Of a DNA stretch of 64,000 nucleotides, positions 9,857 through 39,415 are shown piece by piece. The notes beneath the pieces were generated by a model that saw only the letters and a program-made list of their open reading frames with translations, was not told the DNA's origin and ran no database searches. Position 1 is the stretch's first letter; the number at the start of each line of letters is the position of its first letter. The translations under genes and the position numbers were made by a program. Origin of the DNA: Amphiura filiformis (lineage: Eukaryota; Echinodermata; Ophiuroidea; Amphilepidida; Amphiuridae). The stretch spans positions 38,028,965 through 38,092,964 of the forward strand of contig NC_092628.1 in assembly GCF_039555335.1 (NCBI RefSeq), given 5' to 3'.

Positions 9857-12406
9857 GTATGTATTTTATACAACTGGCTGTGAAATAGTATGAGATACTG
9901 GAAAAATAACAGGGCCTGAACATTATACATTTACTGATATTGAAAAGTAGTTGCTTATAACACATCTATCAGTCTATTTTTGGAATTCTAAAATATTTAT
10001 GTTCTTTATTATAACATATTATGCAGTCATGCACTGAAGCTCACAAGCAGCCCAGCAATGTTGTAGCCAGTTGTCCGTGGGACTCCGTGTATGACTACAA
10101 CGAGAATCGCATTCCTGCTTATATCAAGAAAGCACGGTGTCTCTGCGAAAATTGCATGGATCGTGAGGACAGAGGATGCCAAGAGGTATGCATGCAATAT
10201 TGTATTAAGAGTAGATGTTTACGTCATGGGTTGATATGATATGAATGAGATGGGGATATAGCTATCAAATAGATCTATCTTGTTACTTGGATAGTGTGCT
10301 CAGAACGCACCCACATTACATGCCTAGTATACACACTCTCACCATGACCCACAGACACACCCATCCCACACACACCCTCAGAACCCAAGAATGCAAAACA
10401 AAATGAAGATTCAAAACACACAAATAGGTATACAATAACCTACAGGTAAGTCTTAGTGAAACTATAGTAGATCGAAGGGTGACGAAGTGAGAATTTGGGT
10501 AATTTTTACTTTGGACCGAATATTTTCCGGTTTTTACTTCAAAAAGTCCATGTCTCACCACAAAATGAATGAGTGATATGTGACCGTACACGACGAATGA
10601 GCCGTAAATTCCGCCCTCCGTCAATTTTGTTTTATTTCGTGTTTAGAAAATATATATCATAAGCTTTAAAATGGTGTATCATTTGACTTCAAACGATATC
10701 CAGAAGCGTGGTTATGGTTGGTTGAAGTTTGCTTCTTCAGCAAAATGGTATACCTTTTTCGATTCTACATGTGTCTCTTTTCCCACATTGCTGGTAATAA
10801 ATATCAAACAGTCATAATTGGCGGTCATTTCAAATCCTCCCTAAGTCAACGAGGTTTAGGAATGTCCTCTCATTGTTAATTGTTGGTTATACATACCTAA
10901 ACAAAATACAATGCTTTGAACAGGATTTAGCCAAAGCAAACAAAGACTAGAGATATTTAAGAATTCTATAGAGATAGGTAGAAGCTTATTATCCTCTTCA
11001 ACAGTAGGATTATTGATTGCTTTAAAAGGTGTTTGACTAGCGCTGTCAAATTGAGATACATGTATAGCACTAACTTGAGGTACCTATAACACGACCTTCA
11101 TGCACATTTTACACTGTAACTCAGAATACAATTTAGGACATTTACGGCTCTCATTCGTGGTGTATGGTCACATATGTTAGCGGGATGTTGCCCCTAACTT
11201 GTTTACATAATTGGTAAAAGTTGGATACTGTAAATGTAGTTTGCCATAGTTTTAGTCGCTACAAGTACCAGTTGTTATTCTAAAGACTCACTCGCTACAT
11301 GTACACATCATGTATAAATGCATGTCATTGCATGTCATGTCTTATCAAGCTTTGTGTTAACATGAATTACCAGATGCATAGGTTCGAGCCCCTAGGAAAC
11401 ATCTCGGTTCATCTTTTTATTTATTTTAGATCCTTGTTTCTTGTTCCATGGGGAATGTGGTTATTTTGTTTTCGTTTGAATTTTTAGGTTTTTTTCCCCA
11501 AAAGAAAGTGTCCCTATAAATAATGTGCTAATATTGTATGTGATATTGTCTATACCCGCATTTAGATTCTACTAGTGGAAAGTTTTTTGTTTTCTTCGAA
11601 AACGTCAATTTCTTCAAACATCCGGATCTCACTTAAGAAAATGTGCATGTATATAGGTGGGCAAAATCTTCTCAAACATATATGTGACCGTACACCACGA
11701 ATGAGCCGTAAATGTCCTCAATTGTATTCTGAGTTACAGTGTAAAATAGGCATGAAGGTCATATTCATAGGTATTTCAATTGGGTGCTACGTGTATCTCA
11801 TTAAATGAGGTACACGTAGCACCAAATTGAGGTACCTATGAATACGACCTTCATGCCCATTTTACTGTAACTCAGAATACAATTGAGGACATTTACGGCT
11901 CATTCGTGGTGTACGGTCACATATTATGTTGTGCTGGAAAAGTTTAATATTGCTGTAAACGTACCTTTACTTGACTTGTGGCTGCAACATTTTAATATCA
12001 TTTTGACCAATTTCAAATTAAAAACAGGAAAGAGCGTGCTTTTGTTCTACTCGTCTGAATTTTTTAAGTGTGTAAGTTAATTCTAAGATGAGAAAACAAG
12101 TATTTTGTAAAAAAAATTGATAATGCATCTTGTGTTGATCCTTCGCAAATTGAACGATGATCATTAATTGAAAGGTGTTCTGCTATATTGAATGGCGAGG
12201 TCGTGTCCATCGGCTCCGTTCTGCCTGTAAAAGACACTCTATTACCCTCGTAATTAATTATACATTTTGTCTGTCTTTTATTTTGACCAACACAGATCAA
12301 ACATCCCATTAAAGTATGGACAAAGGATAATTGCACCGATGGTTACCAAATGTACCGAATGGAAACCATACAAGTACCAGTCGCTTGTATTTGTGTCAAG
12401 TTGTAA
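9563..12406 (+). CDS. IL17: IL-17-family secreted cytokine
   Basis: Exons 9563-9856, 10027-10185 and 12296-12406 join in phase 0 at GT-AG sites, giving 187 residues from the Met at 9563. Exon 2 carries the IL-17 signature CPWDSVYDYNENRIPAYI followed by ARCLCENC. Exon 3 ends DNCTDG...VPVACICVKL, the closing strand and cysteine pair of the IL-17 cystine-knot fold. IL-17s are secreted dimers that bind IL-17 receptors and activate NF-kB and MAPK signalling. The region before the knot is an unusual Thr/Pro-rich repeat. The 5' end is uncertain: the frame is open back to an AG at 9525-9526, the preceding residues are hydrophobic (CVPLLIC), and an upstream exon may supply the rest of the signal peptide. 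An IL-17R-like gene follows on the same strand. Confidence 0.88.
9590..9738 (+). repeat. 30-bp coding minisatellite, five units
   Basis: Five tandem 30-bp units starting CCAATAACAAC, each encoding PITT(Y/P/S)EPATT. The units keep frame (30 = 10 codons). Units 3 to 5 are nearly identical, which suggests recent expansion. Dense Thr and Pro make this a candidate mucin-like O-glycosylated stalk. Confidence 0.9.
10027..10185 (+). CDS. IL17: IL-17-like core exon
   Basis: Fifty-three codons between TTATGCAG and GTATGC, both phase 0. It carries the CPW...NRIP...ARCLC core of the IL-17 fold and the following CENC and GCQE cysteines. Confidence 0.9.
10573..10625 (+). repeat. end fragment of the TATGTGACCGTAC element
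   Basis: About 50 bp starting ATATGTGACCGTACACGACG, matching the termini of the palindrome at 11680-11924. Confidence 0.6.
11072..11176 (-). repeat. single arm of the TATGTGACCGTAC palindrome
   Basis: One arm (about 105 bp, ending GTGTATGGTCACATAT) of the palindromic element found whole at 11680-11924. Confidence 0.75.
11680..11924. mobile_element. short palindromic MITE
   Basis: About 245 bp, near-perfect palindrome: ATATGTGACCGTACACCACG at the left and CGTGGTGTACGGTCACATAT at the right, meeting at a CATTAAATG loop near 11800. It could fold into one long hairpin. Non-autonomous; the family is unnamed here. Confidence 0.85.
12296..12406 (+). CDS. IL17: IL-17-like terminal exon
   Basis: The acceptor is CAACACAG; 36 codons then TAA (12404-12406). 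It encodes VWTKDNCTDGYQMYR and ends VACICVKL, the C-terminal IL-17 cysteines. No clear AATAAA was found close downstream. Confidence 0.88.
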   Translation: MKHPIKVWTKDNCTDGYQMYRMETIQVPVACICVKL

Positions 12407-12482
12407 ATTCCTACTGAGGAGGCGATGGCAGTGCATGAAGGCAGGAGAATGATACACCTTATCTATTTATATGGCGCTTAAT

Positions 12483-12824
12483 TGGGCTATTCCTGAAAAT
12501 AGATACACACCCCCTAGAGGAGTTTGGATTTCCGGACTTTTTGTCCAGTCGTGACTGTATGAAATCCAGACTTATAAAGCGTCCAAAGGCAAAAAATCCG
12601 GCAGAAAAATAGTTCAAAATCAGAAATCCTCAATTTGAGATTATATTTTGGACATTTTCGTGATTTTTCATTCATTTAAATGCATTTCCAAGCTTTTTCA
12701 AGTGACATTGGCAACTGGAATTCCAGTAGTTTTCAGAAAGCAGACAAATCTGGACATTTCTTTGATTTTAAAGTTACTCCTCTATCATGTCTAGGAGGTA
12801 GGCACTTATTTTCTGGAATAGCCC
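12483..12824. mobile_element. MITE with TGGGCTATTCC inverted ends
   Basis: About 340 bp with TIRs TGGGCTATTCCTGAAAATA / TATTTTCTGGAATAGCCCA (last part at 12810-12824). Inner inverted pieces include the CCTAGAGGAG/CTCCTCT blocks. Related ends occur at 24557 and 41895. Confidence 0.65.
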
Positions 12825-13232
12825 ATTATGCCGCATTCTTTTTATTTATATTCACCGGAAATGTTGCAATTTTAAAATTCTATTCCAAAGAAAACAATAG
12901 TATTTTAATACATTACTCAGGTATATTATACGTGTAAGACTACGTAAAAGAATTGATAAAAAGATTCTATAATAATTACTTCAATTTAGGGAAATCTATC
13001 AACAATTAATTTCGTAATTTGTTGAAGCATTGTGGTTTCAATTGCAAAAACAAATTATTTAAGCGTGAAATTCATTGTTTAATATTATGAATATGTATGG
13101 TTTAGGGAAAATTTGAATTAAAAATACAAATATATCTACCCGCATGAATCATCTGTAATTTATAAGCATGATAAGAGGCTATTATATTTGTTTTTAAATT
13201 AAGGAAAATTTATCCTTACATAGGTTTATGAC
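12825..13232. other. gene-free AT-rich stretch
   Basis: Nothing recognised. Confidence 0.4.
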
Positions 13233-13807
13233 AACTGACTCGATATCATTATGTTGGTCGCACTCATTTGCACTTACTTTATTGAGTTGTTACAACTCAG
13301 AAAATAAAACTAGGTTAGCATAATTTTCTAGAGGTGTGCTATAGTATACAAAAATTTGCACTGATTACAAAAATAAATATTTGAATACTGCTAATTGTGC
13401 AGAAAAAGATCCAATTACGTGAATTAAGTAACAAAGTACCAAATTGGAATAACTCAAAACAATAAGTACCAGTAACTTAATATGAACGAGTTACATCAAC
13501 TTACATGTTGAGTTACAATAACTCAACTAATTGGTTCTTTGAACCTTGTTTATTTTTCTAAGTTCCCTGAACTTGAATTCAGAAGTTGGCATTACTTAAA
13601 AAGTTGACGCAACGACTTACATCAACTTTTTAAGTAATGCCAACAAAGTTGACTAGTTGACGGAACTTTTTGAGCTTTTTCAGCATTTTTTAAGTTCGGC
13701 TAACTAAAATGAATTTTGTTTTGGCAACTTTTACACTATTTTTGAGTTGTCCAAACTTACTCCTTTTGAATTGCGCCAACAAGGCGAACAAGTCATTTCT
13801 ATGAGTG
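13233..13807. mobile_element. TIR element, second copy, left-truncated
   Basis: It matches 8393-8958 almost base for base, with small indels, and ends ATTTCTATGAGTG. The first ~95 bp of the other copy are absent. High identity means both copies are fairly young. Confidence 0.85.
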
Positions 13808-14326
13808 TACAGTAGCTTGTAATGTTAGCAAAATAATGTTTTATATCTTATTATAACCATAATAGATGTTATGTATTTGTAAGAAAAGACCGTGACCATG
13901 GTTACGGTTTCAATTGAAGATCGAAATTGCAATTGGTGTCAGTATTTTAAGCAGTGTGTCACAATGGTATTCAACCAACGTTAATAGTTAATTTGGTTTT
14001 TTTTCATCGAAAGTTTTGAATACAAAAGTCTTTGCATTACGATCCCCGCGTTTGGTTTCGGTCGTTAATTTCAAACTTTTTGTTATTTTAGACCTCATTT
14101 CGGCAAGCAATTTAACTAGTTTCAGTAGGTCATATGATAATATAAATAATCGATTGTTTGCGCTCAAACGCCTTTTTGACAGTTAAATTTAAAACGTGGA
14201 CAAAATACCGGGAAATATTAATATTGCCTGTATTTCGAAATCTTAAAATAACAAAGCATTGAACAGAATACCATTTTGACAGATAGCCTAAATTAATGAC
14301 TCTTTTCTAGCTTCGATGCTTCGATA
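13808..14326. other. gene-free AT-rich stretch
   Basis: Nothing recognised. Confidence 0.4.
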
Positions 14327-14550
14327 TTAAATTTATATCGATATTTTGCACTCAATGAGCGCAGTAAAATATTTTAAAAACCCGTATATCCACATTTTAG
14401 TGGATTTTTTTCTAGTCAGTTTCGTTCTAGAAACGCCAATTTATATCGTTATTTTGCACTCAATGAGCGCACTACAGACAACATAATTATTTAATAACAC
14501 CATACCCACATATTTGGTGGAATTTTAGTCAGTTTCATTCTAGAAACGTT
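14327..14550 (+). repeat. two-unit tandem repeat, ~110 bp
   Basis: Two direct copies starting at about 14330 and 14440, sharing ATTTTGCACTCAATGAGCGC and, later, a TTCTAGAAACG block. About 80% alike by eye. Confidence 0.7.
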
Positions 14551-14613
14551 TCGGTTCAATGTTACTTGTTAGGTGAAGCCGGGATATAATGAAGTCACGG
14601 AGTTGAAATATCC

Positions 14614-14859
14614 TACCGTAAAACTTTGTCTACAAGCAAATAGAGTGCTATTGCTGGAAAGATAAATTAATCCAGGGGCCATCCATCGACACAATGATAA
14701 CATTATGGAGTTTGAGCAAATAAGTTACCAATACAAGCATTATACAAACAAGTACTATTGTAAGACCAATATAATTGTATTGGCATATTTACGGCTGCTT
14801 CGTATTAATTAAGCTTGCATCAAAACACTCTATATGCTTGTAGACGAGGTTTTACGGTA
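14614..14859. mobile_element. small MITE with TACCGTAAAAC ends
   Basis: About 246 bp with ~33-bp inverted ends: TACCGTAAAACTTTGTCTAC on the left, its imperfect complement ending GTTTTACGGTA on the right. The terminal TA at each side fits a TA target duplication, as in Tc1/mariner-type MITEs. Confidence 0.7.
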
Positions 14860-15640
14860 TATTAAACAAATCTATCAAACAGTGCTAACCATTTAGATTT
14901 AGAAAAGATCATTTATTATATGGCTTGGTTAGCTTTGCTTACAAAAAATGCAAAATTTACTTACAAGAATTTGCTTAAATTGAACCATTAGGATATGCAA
15001 TGCATATTATGCATATTGTGGTATTAACAATATATATAATATTATATATTTGTAAATTTCATATTAGGTGCAGGGATACCATGTAAATTTTAAAATATGA
15101 ATGGGTCATTCTTAATTTTCTAAGATTGGATCTGTTTATCATAATGCACTTATACATATTGTAATAAAAACGAAATCGGGGCCTAAGATTGGAATTCCAG
15201 TTTCCTTTCTCACGAAGTAAGGGCTAAGAGTAAAATTGTACAATTGTGTTTGGGAATTCTCTCTCTGTTCTCTTTTTCCTAGCTATTTTCTTCCATTTCT
15301 TGCTTTGTTTATCAAAGCTATCTAGGCCAGCATGCATATATTAGCCTACACTGGCTATCCAGGCTTGTGCATTTGTATGAGCTTGGAACGGTCCATGGTT
15401 TTCCATGGATTAGCATGTGTTCCTCACGGACCAACCTGGGTAAACAAACAAACAAAGGTTAAGGTTATTTTTATATTGTAAAGGATGTTTTTCTTTCTTT
15501 ATTTTACTGGATTAATTATATATTTTGAAAATTTATATTCTGAATGAACATGAAAGCATGAAAGCAATGTCTTAAATTAACAACAATTAGTCTCAACCAA
15601 TGCTTAATTCCTATTTTACATCTTGACTTCTAAGGTTTGT
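14860..15640. other. gene-free AT-rich stretch
   Basis: Nothing recognised. Confidence 0.4.
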
Positions 15641-15660
15641 TTTTATATATTGCCTATTAG

Positions 15661-15845
15661 TAATGATCACCACCCAGGTGCAATGGGAAGCTGTTAGGTG
15701 TTGTCACAGTCGTTGTACTGATGAACCCTGCGCCAATTGTAGGCTGCAAACGTGGTTCCGACATATTCTAATGACGGCGGAATAAATGTAAAGCGCTTTG
15801 AGGCTGTTTACGGCATAAAGCGCTATATAAATGTCTACATTTATT
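15661..15845 (+). mobile_element. SINE body and 3' tail
   Basis: The segment contains CACCCAGGTGCAATGGGA and ends with AAAGCGCTTTGAGG...AAAGCGCTATATAAATGT, the type of tail shared by many tRNA-derived SINEs and their partner LINEs. The tRNA-like head is missing, so it is 5'-truncated. It is followed by an AT-rich tract. Confidence 0.7.
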
Positions 15846-15954
15846 ATTTTTTTATTATTGTTTTGAATAAAACTGTTCGGATATTACAGAGCAGGCTTTA
15901 CGAACCACTTTATCTTTACAAAATGAGTCGTTTTGAAATACACCCCACCCACAT

Positions 15955-17036
15955 CCCGTGTGCATGAAATAGTTGACGTTGAGTGACCATGAGCCATGTC
16001 CAAAAAGTAAGGTTAGACTTTGCATAACCTGGCAATAACTCAGCTATACTTTGATCGGCTGGTAATGTAATCAGCGGGACTAATTATTAAGCCCGAATCA
16101 GACTCCACAACGCGATGCGATGCTGCGATACTTTTAAAACATTGCAACATCGCGCGATGAAATTAAAATGTGCATTTCAATTACATCGCACGAAATGCAT
16201 GTGGGGTCTGCATCTTCTTTTATGGTCATTCTGTCAACCTTGATTTTCCTGCAGCCAATCACAAGCGTGCACGGCTGCGATATCGCAGCGCGATGCGAAA
16301 AAGTTGAACAAAATCCAACTCCATCGCGGACCGAAATTTCCACCGCGCGATGAGAATTCGTAAAAACCTGGCTGAGATTTCAGTTTTAAAAGCCTCGCAG
16401 CCTCGCATCGCGCTGCGATGTGGAGTCTGAAAAACGGTCAAAGGTCAAATGTTGACATCTACAGGGGTCAACAACGTAAAAATACTCCGACTTTGACGAA
16501 ATTTTGATAGAACAAATAAAATAAAGAATATGGTCGACCTTAAAATAAAGAATAGTTTGCCATATGTAGGATATTTCGTTACCTAGGTAACGCAGCAAAA
16601 TAGATCAACATATTTTGTACTGGTAATTTGGTAAGGAAAGCATGTTGACATATTAACGATTTATCCTAGTGCAAATTATTCTTAATTGTTCTATCAAAAC
16701 GAACATTTTGACACCTCTTGCGTCAAAATCGGAGTATTTTTACGTTGTTGACCCCTGTAGCGGACAACATTTGACCTTTAATCTTTTGGTAATAAACGGC
16801 GCACCCTAGATATGTCAAACTATACATTTTCTGAATCCTTGTGACTAAAGGAATACATTGGTATATTTTTAACATGATTAAAGTAAGTTTGTAGTTTGAC
16901 CCCTGTACAAAGTTCATTGACCTTTAGGAGAGCTATTGCTTGGTTACGCAAAGTCTAACCGCACTTTTTGGTAAGGTCTCATTGTCTACTCAACAACTGT
17001 AAAGAGTAACTTAGTGGACATTTCATGCACACGGGG
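15955..17036. mobile_element. 1.1-kb fold-back element
   Basis: The ends CCCGTGTGCATGAAAT and ATTTCATGCACACGGGG are inverted. Further inverted blocks follow inwards: AAGGTTAGACTTTGC / GCAAAGTCTAACC, and the GGGGTCAACAACGTAAAAAT block at 16465 against its complement near 16738. A second palindrome (16098-16431) sits inside the left half. No transposase. Confidence 0.7.
16098..16431. mobile_element. nested palindromic element with GATGCGA ends
   Basis: About 335 bp bounded by TCAGACTCCACAACGCGATG and its complement (GCGCTGCGATGTGGAGTCTGA). It is much more GC-rich than its surroundings, with repeated GCGATGCGA/TCGCGCGATG motifs. It lies within the larger fold-back. Confidence 0.75.
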
Positions 17037-17487
17037 TCAGCACTGCAGGCTTTAATACATTCTGATGTGTAATCGATCAGCAAGAGCATTCAATTTATTT
17101 AGATGAAGCACCTGAAGTCAGGTGGGTGATAAAGAAACGTACATCGACAGCTAAAACTTACTTTATAGGTTGGAGACCCGCACAAACAAACCTTAGGGAT
17201 ACCTGAGAACAATGGTACCACTAATGACAAAACCAGTGTTTGCGCTTACGCATGACTTTCTATTCATCACTTATTGATAGTCACCTGTCAGGTAAAGTGT
17301 TAATATGCTGTCGAATCAGTTTCCAATTTAAACACTTTTGTTCGAAATAATATTGTGGTACCTGTCGGCAAATCAGTTTGGCCAAAAGGAACAGTGCGTT
17401 ACGTAATCTATTTCAATCCAAGTTTATGTTTATTATATTGAACTCCTTGGGCAAACCTATTCTAAAAGGTGGTTTATGGACTTGTCA
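17037..17487. other. gene-free stretch
   Basis: Nothing recognised. Confidence 0.4.
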
Positions 17488-18113
17488 TGGCACTTAGTAG
17501 GCCTATTTCAGACACATCAAATTGCATAAGTCTGAAAACGAGGAAAGTCCTTCTGATATCAAATAATTTTGCTTCTTTGAAATTCAGGATATATTACAAA
17601 TTTAAAAGCAAATTATTAAAAATAGAGATCTCTTTATATTTTTCATATTTTTAAAACAGTCCTCGAAGTAAACTGTATAAATCTAATGACATGTAGCTGG
17701 GAGGAAAAGCCGCCCATCATTTGTAAAAATTAACCATTCGTATTGAAGATATGCACATTTTCCCCAAAAGACGTAACTTGAACATTTTAGGTCTTCTGGG
17801 GAAAAAGGAATATCTTCGATACGAAAGGTCCAAATTTTAAAATGATGGATAGCCTTTCCTCCCAGCTACATACATTTTAATTGCGTATCATTAGATTGAT
17901 AAAGTTTACTTCGAGGACTGTTAAATTAAATGTCAAAAACATTAATTTCTAATAATTTGTCATAAAATTTGTATTATATCGCGAATTTAATCAAAATCAA
18001 AATTATTGGATATTAGAAGGACATTCCTCGTATTCAGCATGCAATTTGATTTGTCTGATGTGCTCTCATGTCCCACAACAAATATGTGCAAACGTTGCTA
18101 TGCGATCCCTTAA
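17488..18113. mobile_element. TTAA-flanked palindromic element, copy B
   Basis: A diverged copy of the 2020-2685 family. The centre (ACGTAACTTGAACATTTTAGG near 17775) and some arm positions differ, and the left terminus is degraded. The right end keeps GATCCCTTAA at 18104-18113. It represents an older subfamily. Confidence 0.75.
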
Positions 18114-18257
18114 AGGTATAATACTAAAATATGCCTGTCAAAAACAGAAACGATGTCGACAAAAACTGCAATATTCCCAGCAAACACAAAACGTTTTCGA
18201 CATCATTCGCAAAAGGTTATAAAAGGTTGTCAGAAAACGTTTAAATGTCGGGTTATA

Positions 18258-19183
18258 CACTCTCAGAACATTGGATAAAAAATGAATGGGCAGAAAACAG
18301 TTGGTTAAAAAATGCCCAACAGTGGTTAAGATTCTTGAAGTTGGGCAAAATACAGTTTAATACATGGTTGGTCAAACCTGTCAATATGGTATTTACACAA
18401 TGTTGGTTAAAAGTTAACCAACCTTGGTAAAAAACATCCCTTTCCCGCCAATAAAGTTGGGCAAAGTATGGTTTTGCCCAACCATGGTCACATGGTGTTC
18501 CTTTGCGAACTGTGATTGGTCATTGTGTTGGGCAAAAATGCATTTCAGAAAACAAGATGGCCGATATGAGTGGCTTGCTGCAAAGCGGTGGATCGGGGTC
18601 TTCAAGATCGGTTGGAGACATTTGAAGGTATGAAATTATATTATAAAGTATATCGTTTTATCGGGTATAACACTTAGTTTAAGTGTGTGCGAGGCCGAGA
18701 CTGTGAGCAAGACTTACGATGCTTTATCGACGACAACTACCACCACAACCGGTAAAGCTTAAGCTTAAGCTTACCGGTTGTGGTGGTGGTAGCTGTCGTC
18801 GATAAAGCATCGTAAGTCATGCTCACAGTCTGGCCTCGCACACACTTAAACAAGTGTTATACCCGATAAAATGTTTATAATATAATTTCCTGCCTTCAAA
18901 TGTCTCCAATTGGTTAAAATATGAACAATGAAATGAACTTCCCATTCATAGTGTTTAACCAACTATTGGTTATATTTTGCCCAACATGCTTTTCCCAACT
19001 GGTTGGTTACCGTAATGTTAACCAGTAGTTGGTTAATGTTTTTAACCAACATGTGGTTATATTGTTAACCAACCCAGGTTGGTTAACAATATAACCAACT
19101 GTTGGGCTGTTCACCTGTAAATACATGGTTGGTTAAAATTTTAACCAAGTTGGTTAAAATTTTTAACCAATGTTCTGAGAGTG
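18258..19183. mobile_element. inserted element with TA target duplication
   Basis: The ends are CACTCTCAGAACATTGG and its complement CCAATGTTCTGAGAGTG, flanked by TA on both sides (18256-18257, 19184-19185). The uninterrupted sister at 37517-37526 shows the site with one TA. Sub-terminal DNA is packed with TTGGTTAA/TTAACCAA words and GTTGGGCA. A long near-perfect palindrome occupies 18605-18915. TA duplication points to a Tc1/mariner-type transposase; none is encoded. Confidence 0.88.
18605..18915. repeat. near-perfect internal palindrome
   Basis: Arms of about 150 bp meet at AAGCTTAAGCTTAAGCTT near 18765. TTTATCGACGACAACTACCA reads back as its complement (TGGTAGCTGTCGTCGATAAA) on the other side. 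It can form a long cruciform. Confidence 0.85.
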
Positions 19184-19912
19184 TATAAAGGGTATATTAA
19201 GAGCATAAAACGTTTTCATAACTTTAAAAAACATTTTTTTGATAATCTACTGCTCAGCAAACAAAATGTTTTACAGAAAACGTTTAAATGTCGGGTTATA
19301 TAAAGGGTATAAAACGTTTTAATAACACTCCAAAACATTCTTGAAAACTTGATACAAAACATTCTAAACAGAATGTTATTTTGGGTTGAAAAATATTTTG
19401 CGAAAAATGTTTGCCCAAAATATTTTCAATAACGTTTTAAAAACGTTTTCATGACCTTTATATAACCCTACATTTAAATGTTATTAAAAGGTTTTGAAAA
19501 AAACATTTTAAGAACATTTCTGTGTTTGCTGGGTTCAAATATTTTAACATAATGTTATTAAAGTATTGACACAATATTTAACAAAAATGTTTGCAAAAAT
19601 AGCTTACAATAACATTTTTTGAAAACATTTAAAAATATTGTTGTAGTGTGTTTTCATACAAAATGTTTTAAAACGTTATCATGACCTTTATATAACCCGA
19701 CATTTTAATGTTATTAAAACGTTTTTACCAAAACCAAAAGCCAAAATATAACTTATTTAAAACGTTTTTAAAACGTTTTTGTGTTTGCTGGGTTGCTGGC
19801 AGCTTGAATTCCCGCAATTGTTTGGATTTTTACGGACCACTGTTTGAAAAACCTCTTTTATTTATTCCCCGTCCCGTTTTTAAAACAGCATATTCTGTGA
19901 AAAAAACCAGAA

Positions 19913-20015
19913 CATTATGTAAGGGAGGAAATCAATATTCAACCGCCGGGTCCGTCCGGTTTCCATTGTTTAGAACAATAGAAAATGGACGGAACCGGCG
20001 GTCAACCGCCGGTCG
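19913..20015. repeat. GC-rich hairpin
   Basis: CCGCCGGGTCCGTCCGGTTT is followed after a short A/T centre by AAATGGACGGAACCGGCGG. It is a GC-rich imperfect inverted repeat in AT-rich DNA. Confidence 0.6.
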
Positions 20016-21175
20016 AGTTTTGTTTTCATCCCGAAGGGAACAGAAAAGTTCTTGATATTTGGTAGATTTTCTTTTATGAAAACATCACACAATGTGATTA
20101 GGAAACTCATACAGGATGTATCAAAGTAATTGATGCCCATCCATTTCCAGCGATTATGTATAAAAAAGGATATTTTAAAACGCTATGTAGGAGCTTGTAG
20201 GCTATAGCAGGTATGCAGGTATACTTTTTCTAAATCCTCGAGATGAGAGAAATACTTTGGTGTGGGTTTTAAAACACAATTTGAGCAAGTTTGAAATTTG
20301 ACCCCTGTGTTGACTTTTGATTGATCCTTGCGCACTCTTTGATCACTTTTTGGGAGCATGTCAGTCAAATCTGACACCCTTATAACAATATTAGAGGGGG
20401 TACCTTCCGACAACTATTCCGACCAGCGAGGTTTACCGTTACACACTACAAGTTAAATTCATTTCTATATGCACGTGTAGTTCACAATAATATTGATTGA
20501 TTATTAAATTGTATATTTACGTTTTCACTGCAAAGGTTCTGAACAATATAAATATCGTATCCCGATCGTGATGAATTACTTTCACAATTACAATCATTTG
20601 ACATATTATATGCCGGTTTTGTTCGATATTCACTTACTTTGTTCAGTTTGTCGGCCTGAGTGCGCAACAAGTTAATGCTAACAAACTTGACTGGAATCGT
20701 TTACAAACCGCATGACTGTACAATTTTAGAGCTAAATGAAAACTGAATATTTTTTATTATTACTTTTAATACTTCCTCGTACATATCACAAATTGTGATT
20801 TTGGACTTTTCTGAGAAGAAGAAGCCATATTTATTCCAAACATAGGATATTTTTGAGCGTTACATTTCCAAAGAAATATATATATATCTTCTTTCTTTAT
20901 TTGTTTGCAAAATAAGTCGTGCAGGAATTTCGTTGGCAAGCAGGTGATGGCAGTCGGGTAATTTATATATATACAAACCAAAACCATTTACACATTATTT
21001 CTACACTGAGAGGTCGAAGGGGAAAACCCGGATAGGATTTGGTAATGATTGGTAAATGCAACGATATGGCGCGGCGATATGCGTGTACTTCTATTGAACT
21101 GGGTTAAGGCTTCACCATTTTGAAAAACAAAAAATTGAACAAAACAAGATACCTATAATAACGTTGCATTCAGCC
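20016..21175. other. upstream region of the receptor-like gene
   Basis: No exon recognised. A TATA-like ATTTATATATATAC lies at 20961-20974, about 200 bp before the start codon. Otherwise AT-rich. Confidence 0.4.
20961..20974 (+). promoter_or_regulatory. possible TATA box of the receptor-like gene
   Basis: ATTTATATATATAC lies about 200 bp before the start codon, with TTTCTACACTGAG some 35 bp further on as a possible initiator. In DNA this AT-rich the match may be chance. Confidence 0.25.
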
Positions 21176-39133
<17,958 letters not shown>

Positions 39134-39224
39134 TTTGTACCAAAAACTAATCTGAACATGCTGAATCCCAGAGGAATATTATCATTCAAAAATCAAAACT
39201 CTCTGCTGTTGATGATTTGGAAAT

Positions 39225-39415
39225 GTAATTCACTGGGAGAGTATGAATATCAAATGAAGAGAACACATTAGGCAGCTTCATTTGATTTTCGTACACGCTC
39301 TTCAAATTGAATCTACATAGGGTGTGAGTTTCAAATAAAGTTGGTTAATAATTATTATACTAATTCCATTTTAAATCCATACTCGCACTGTGGAAGACAT
39401 TTCCTAAAAGGGACT
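39225..39415 (+). repeat. diverged copy of a dispersed repeat
   Basis: Contains GGGAGAGTATGAATATCAAA, TTTGATTTTCGTACACGCTC and TGTGGAAGACATTTCCT, which echo the second module of the composite repeat at 24557 and 41895. If so, the 3' UTR lies partly in a repeat. Confidence 0.45.
39334..39339 (+). terminator. candidate poly(A) signal of the receptor-like gene
   Basis: AATAAA about 200 bp after the stop codon. Confidence 0.5.

Larger units (their letters stand above)
10186..12295. other. intron 2 of the IL-17-like gene
   Basis: Contains CA-rich DNA near 10300-10440 and three pieces of one TATGTGACCGTAC-type element (about 10575, 11072 and 11680). No further exon is needed, because the flanking exons join in frame. 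Confidence 0.6.
18176..19793. mobile_element. CCCAGCAAACAC element, copy 1, interrupted
   Basis: The ends are CCCAGCAAACACAAAACG and CGTTTTTGTGTTTGCTGGG. The body is built of AAAACGTTTTAAAACG-type palindromic words. The uninterrupted copy is 687 bp (37440-38126). This one carries a 926-bp insertion at 18258-19183. Non-autonomous, no coding capacity. Confidence 0.85.
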
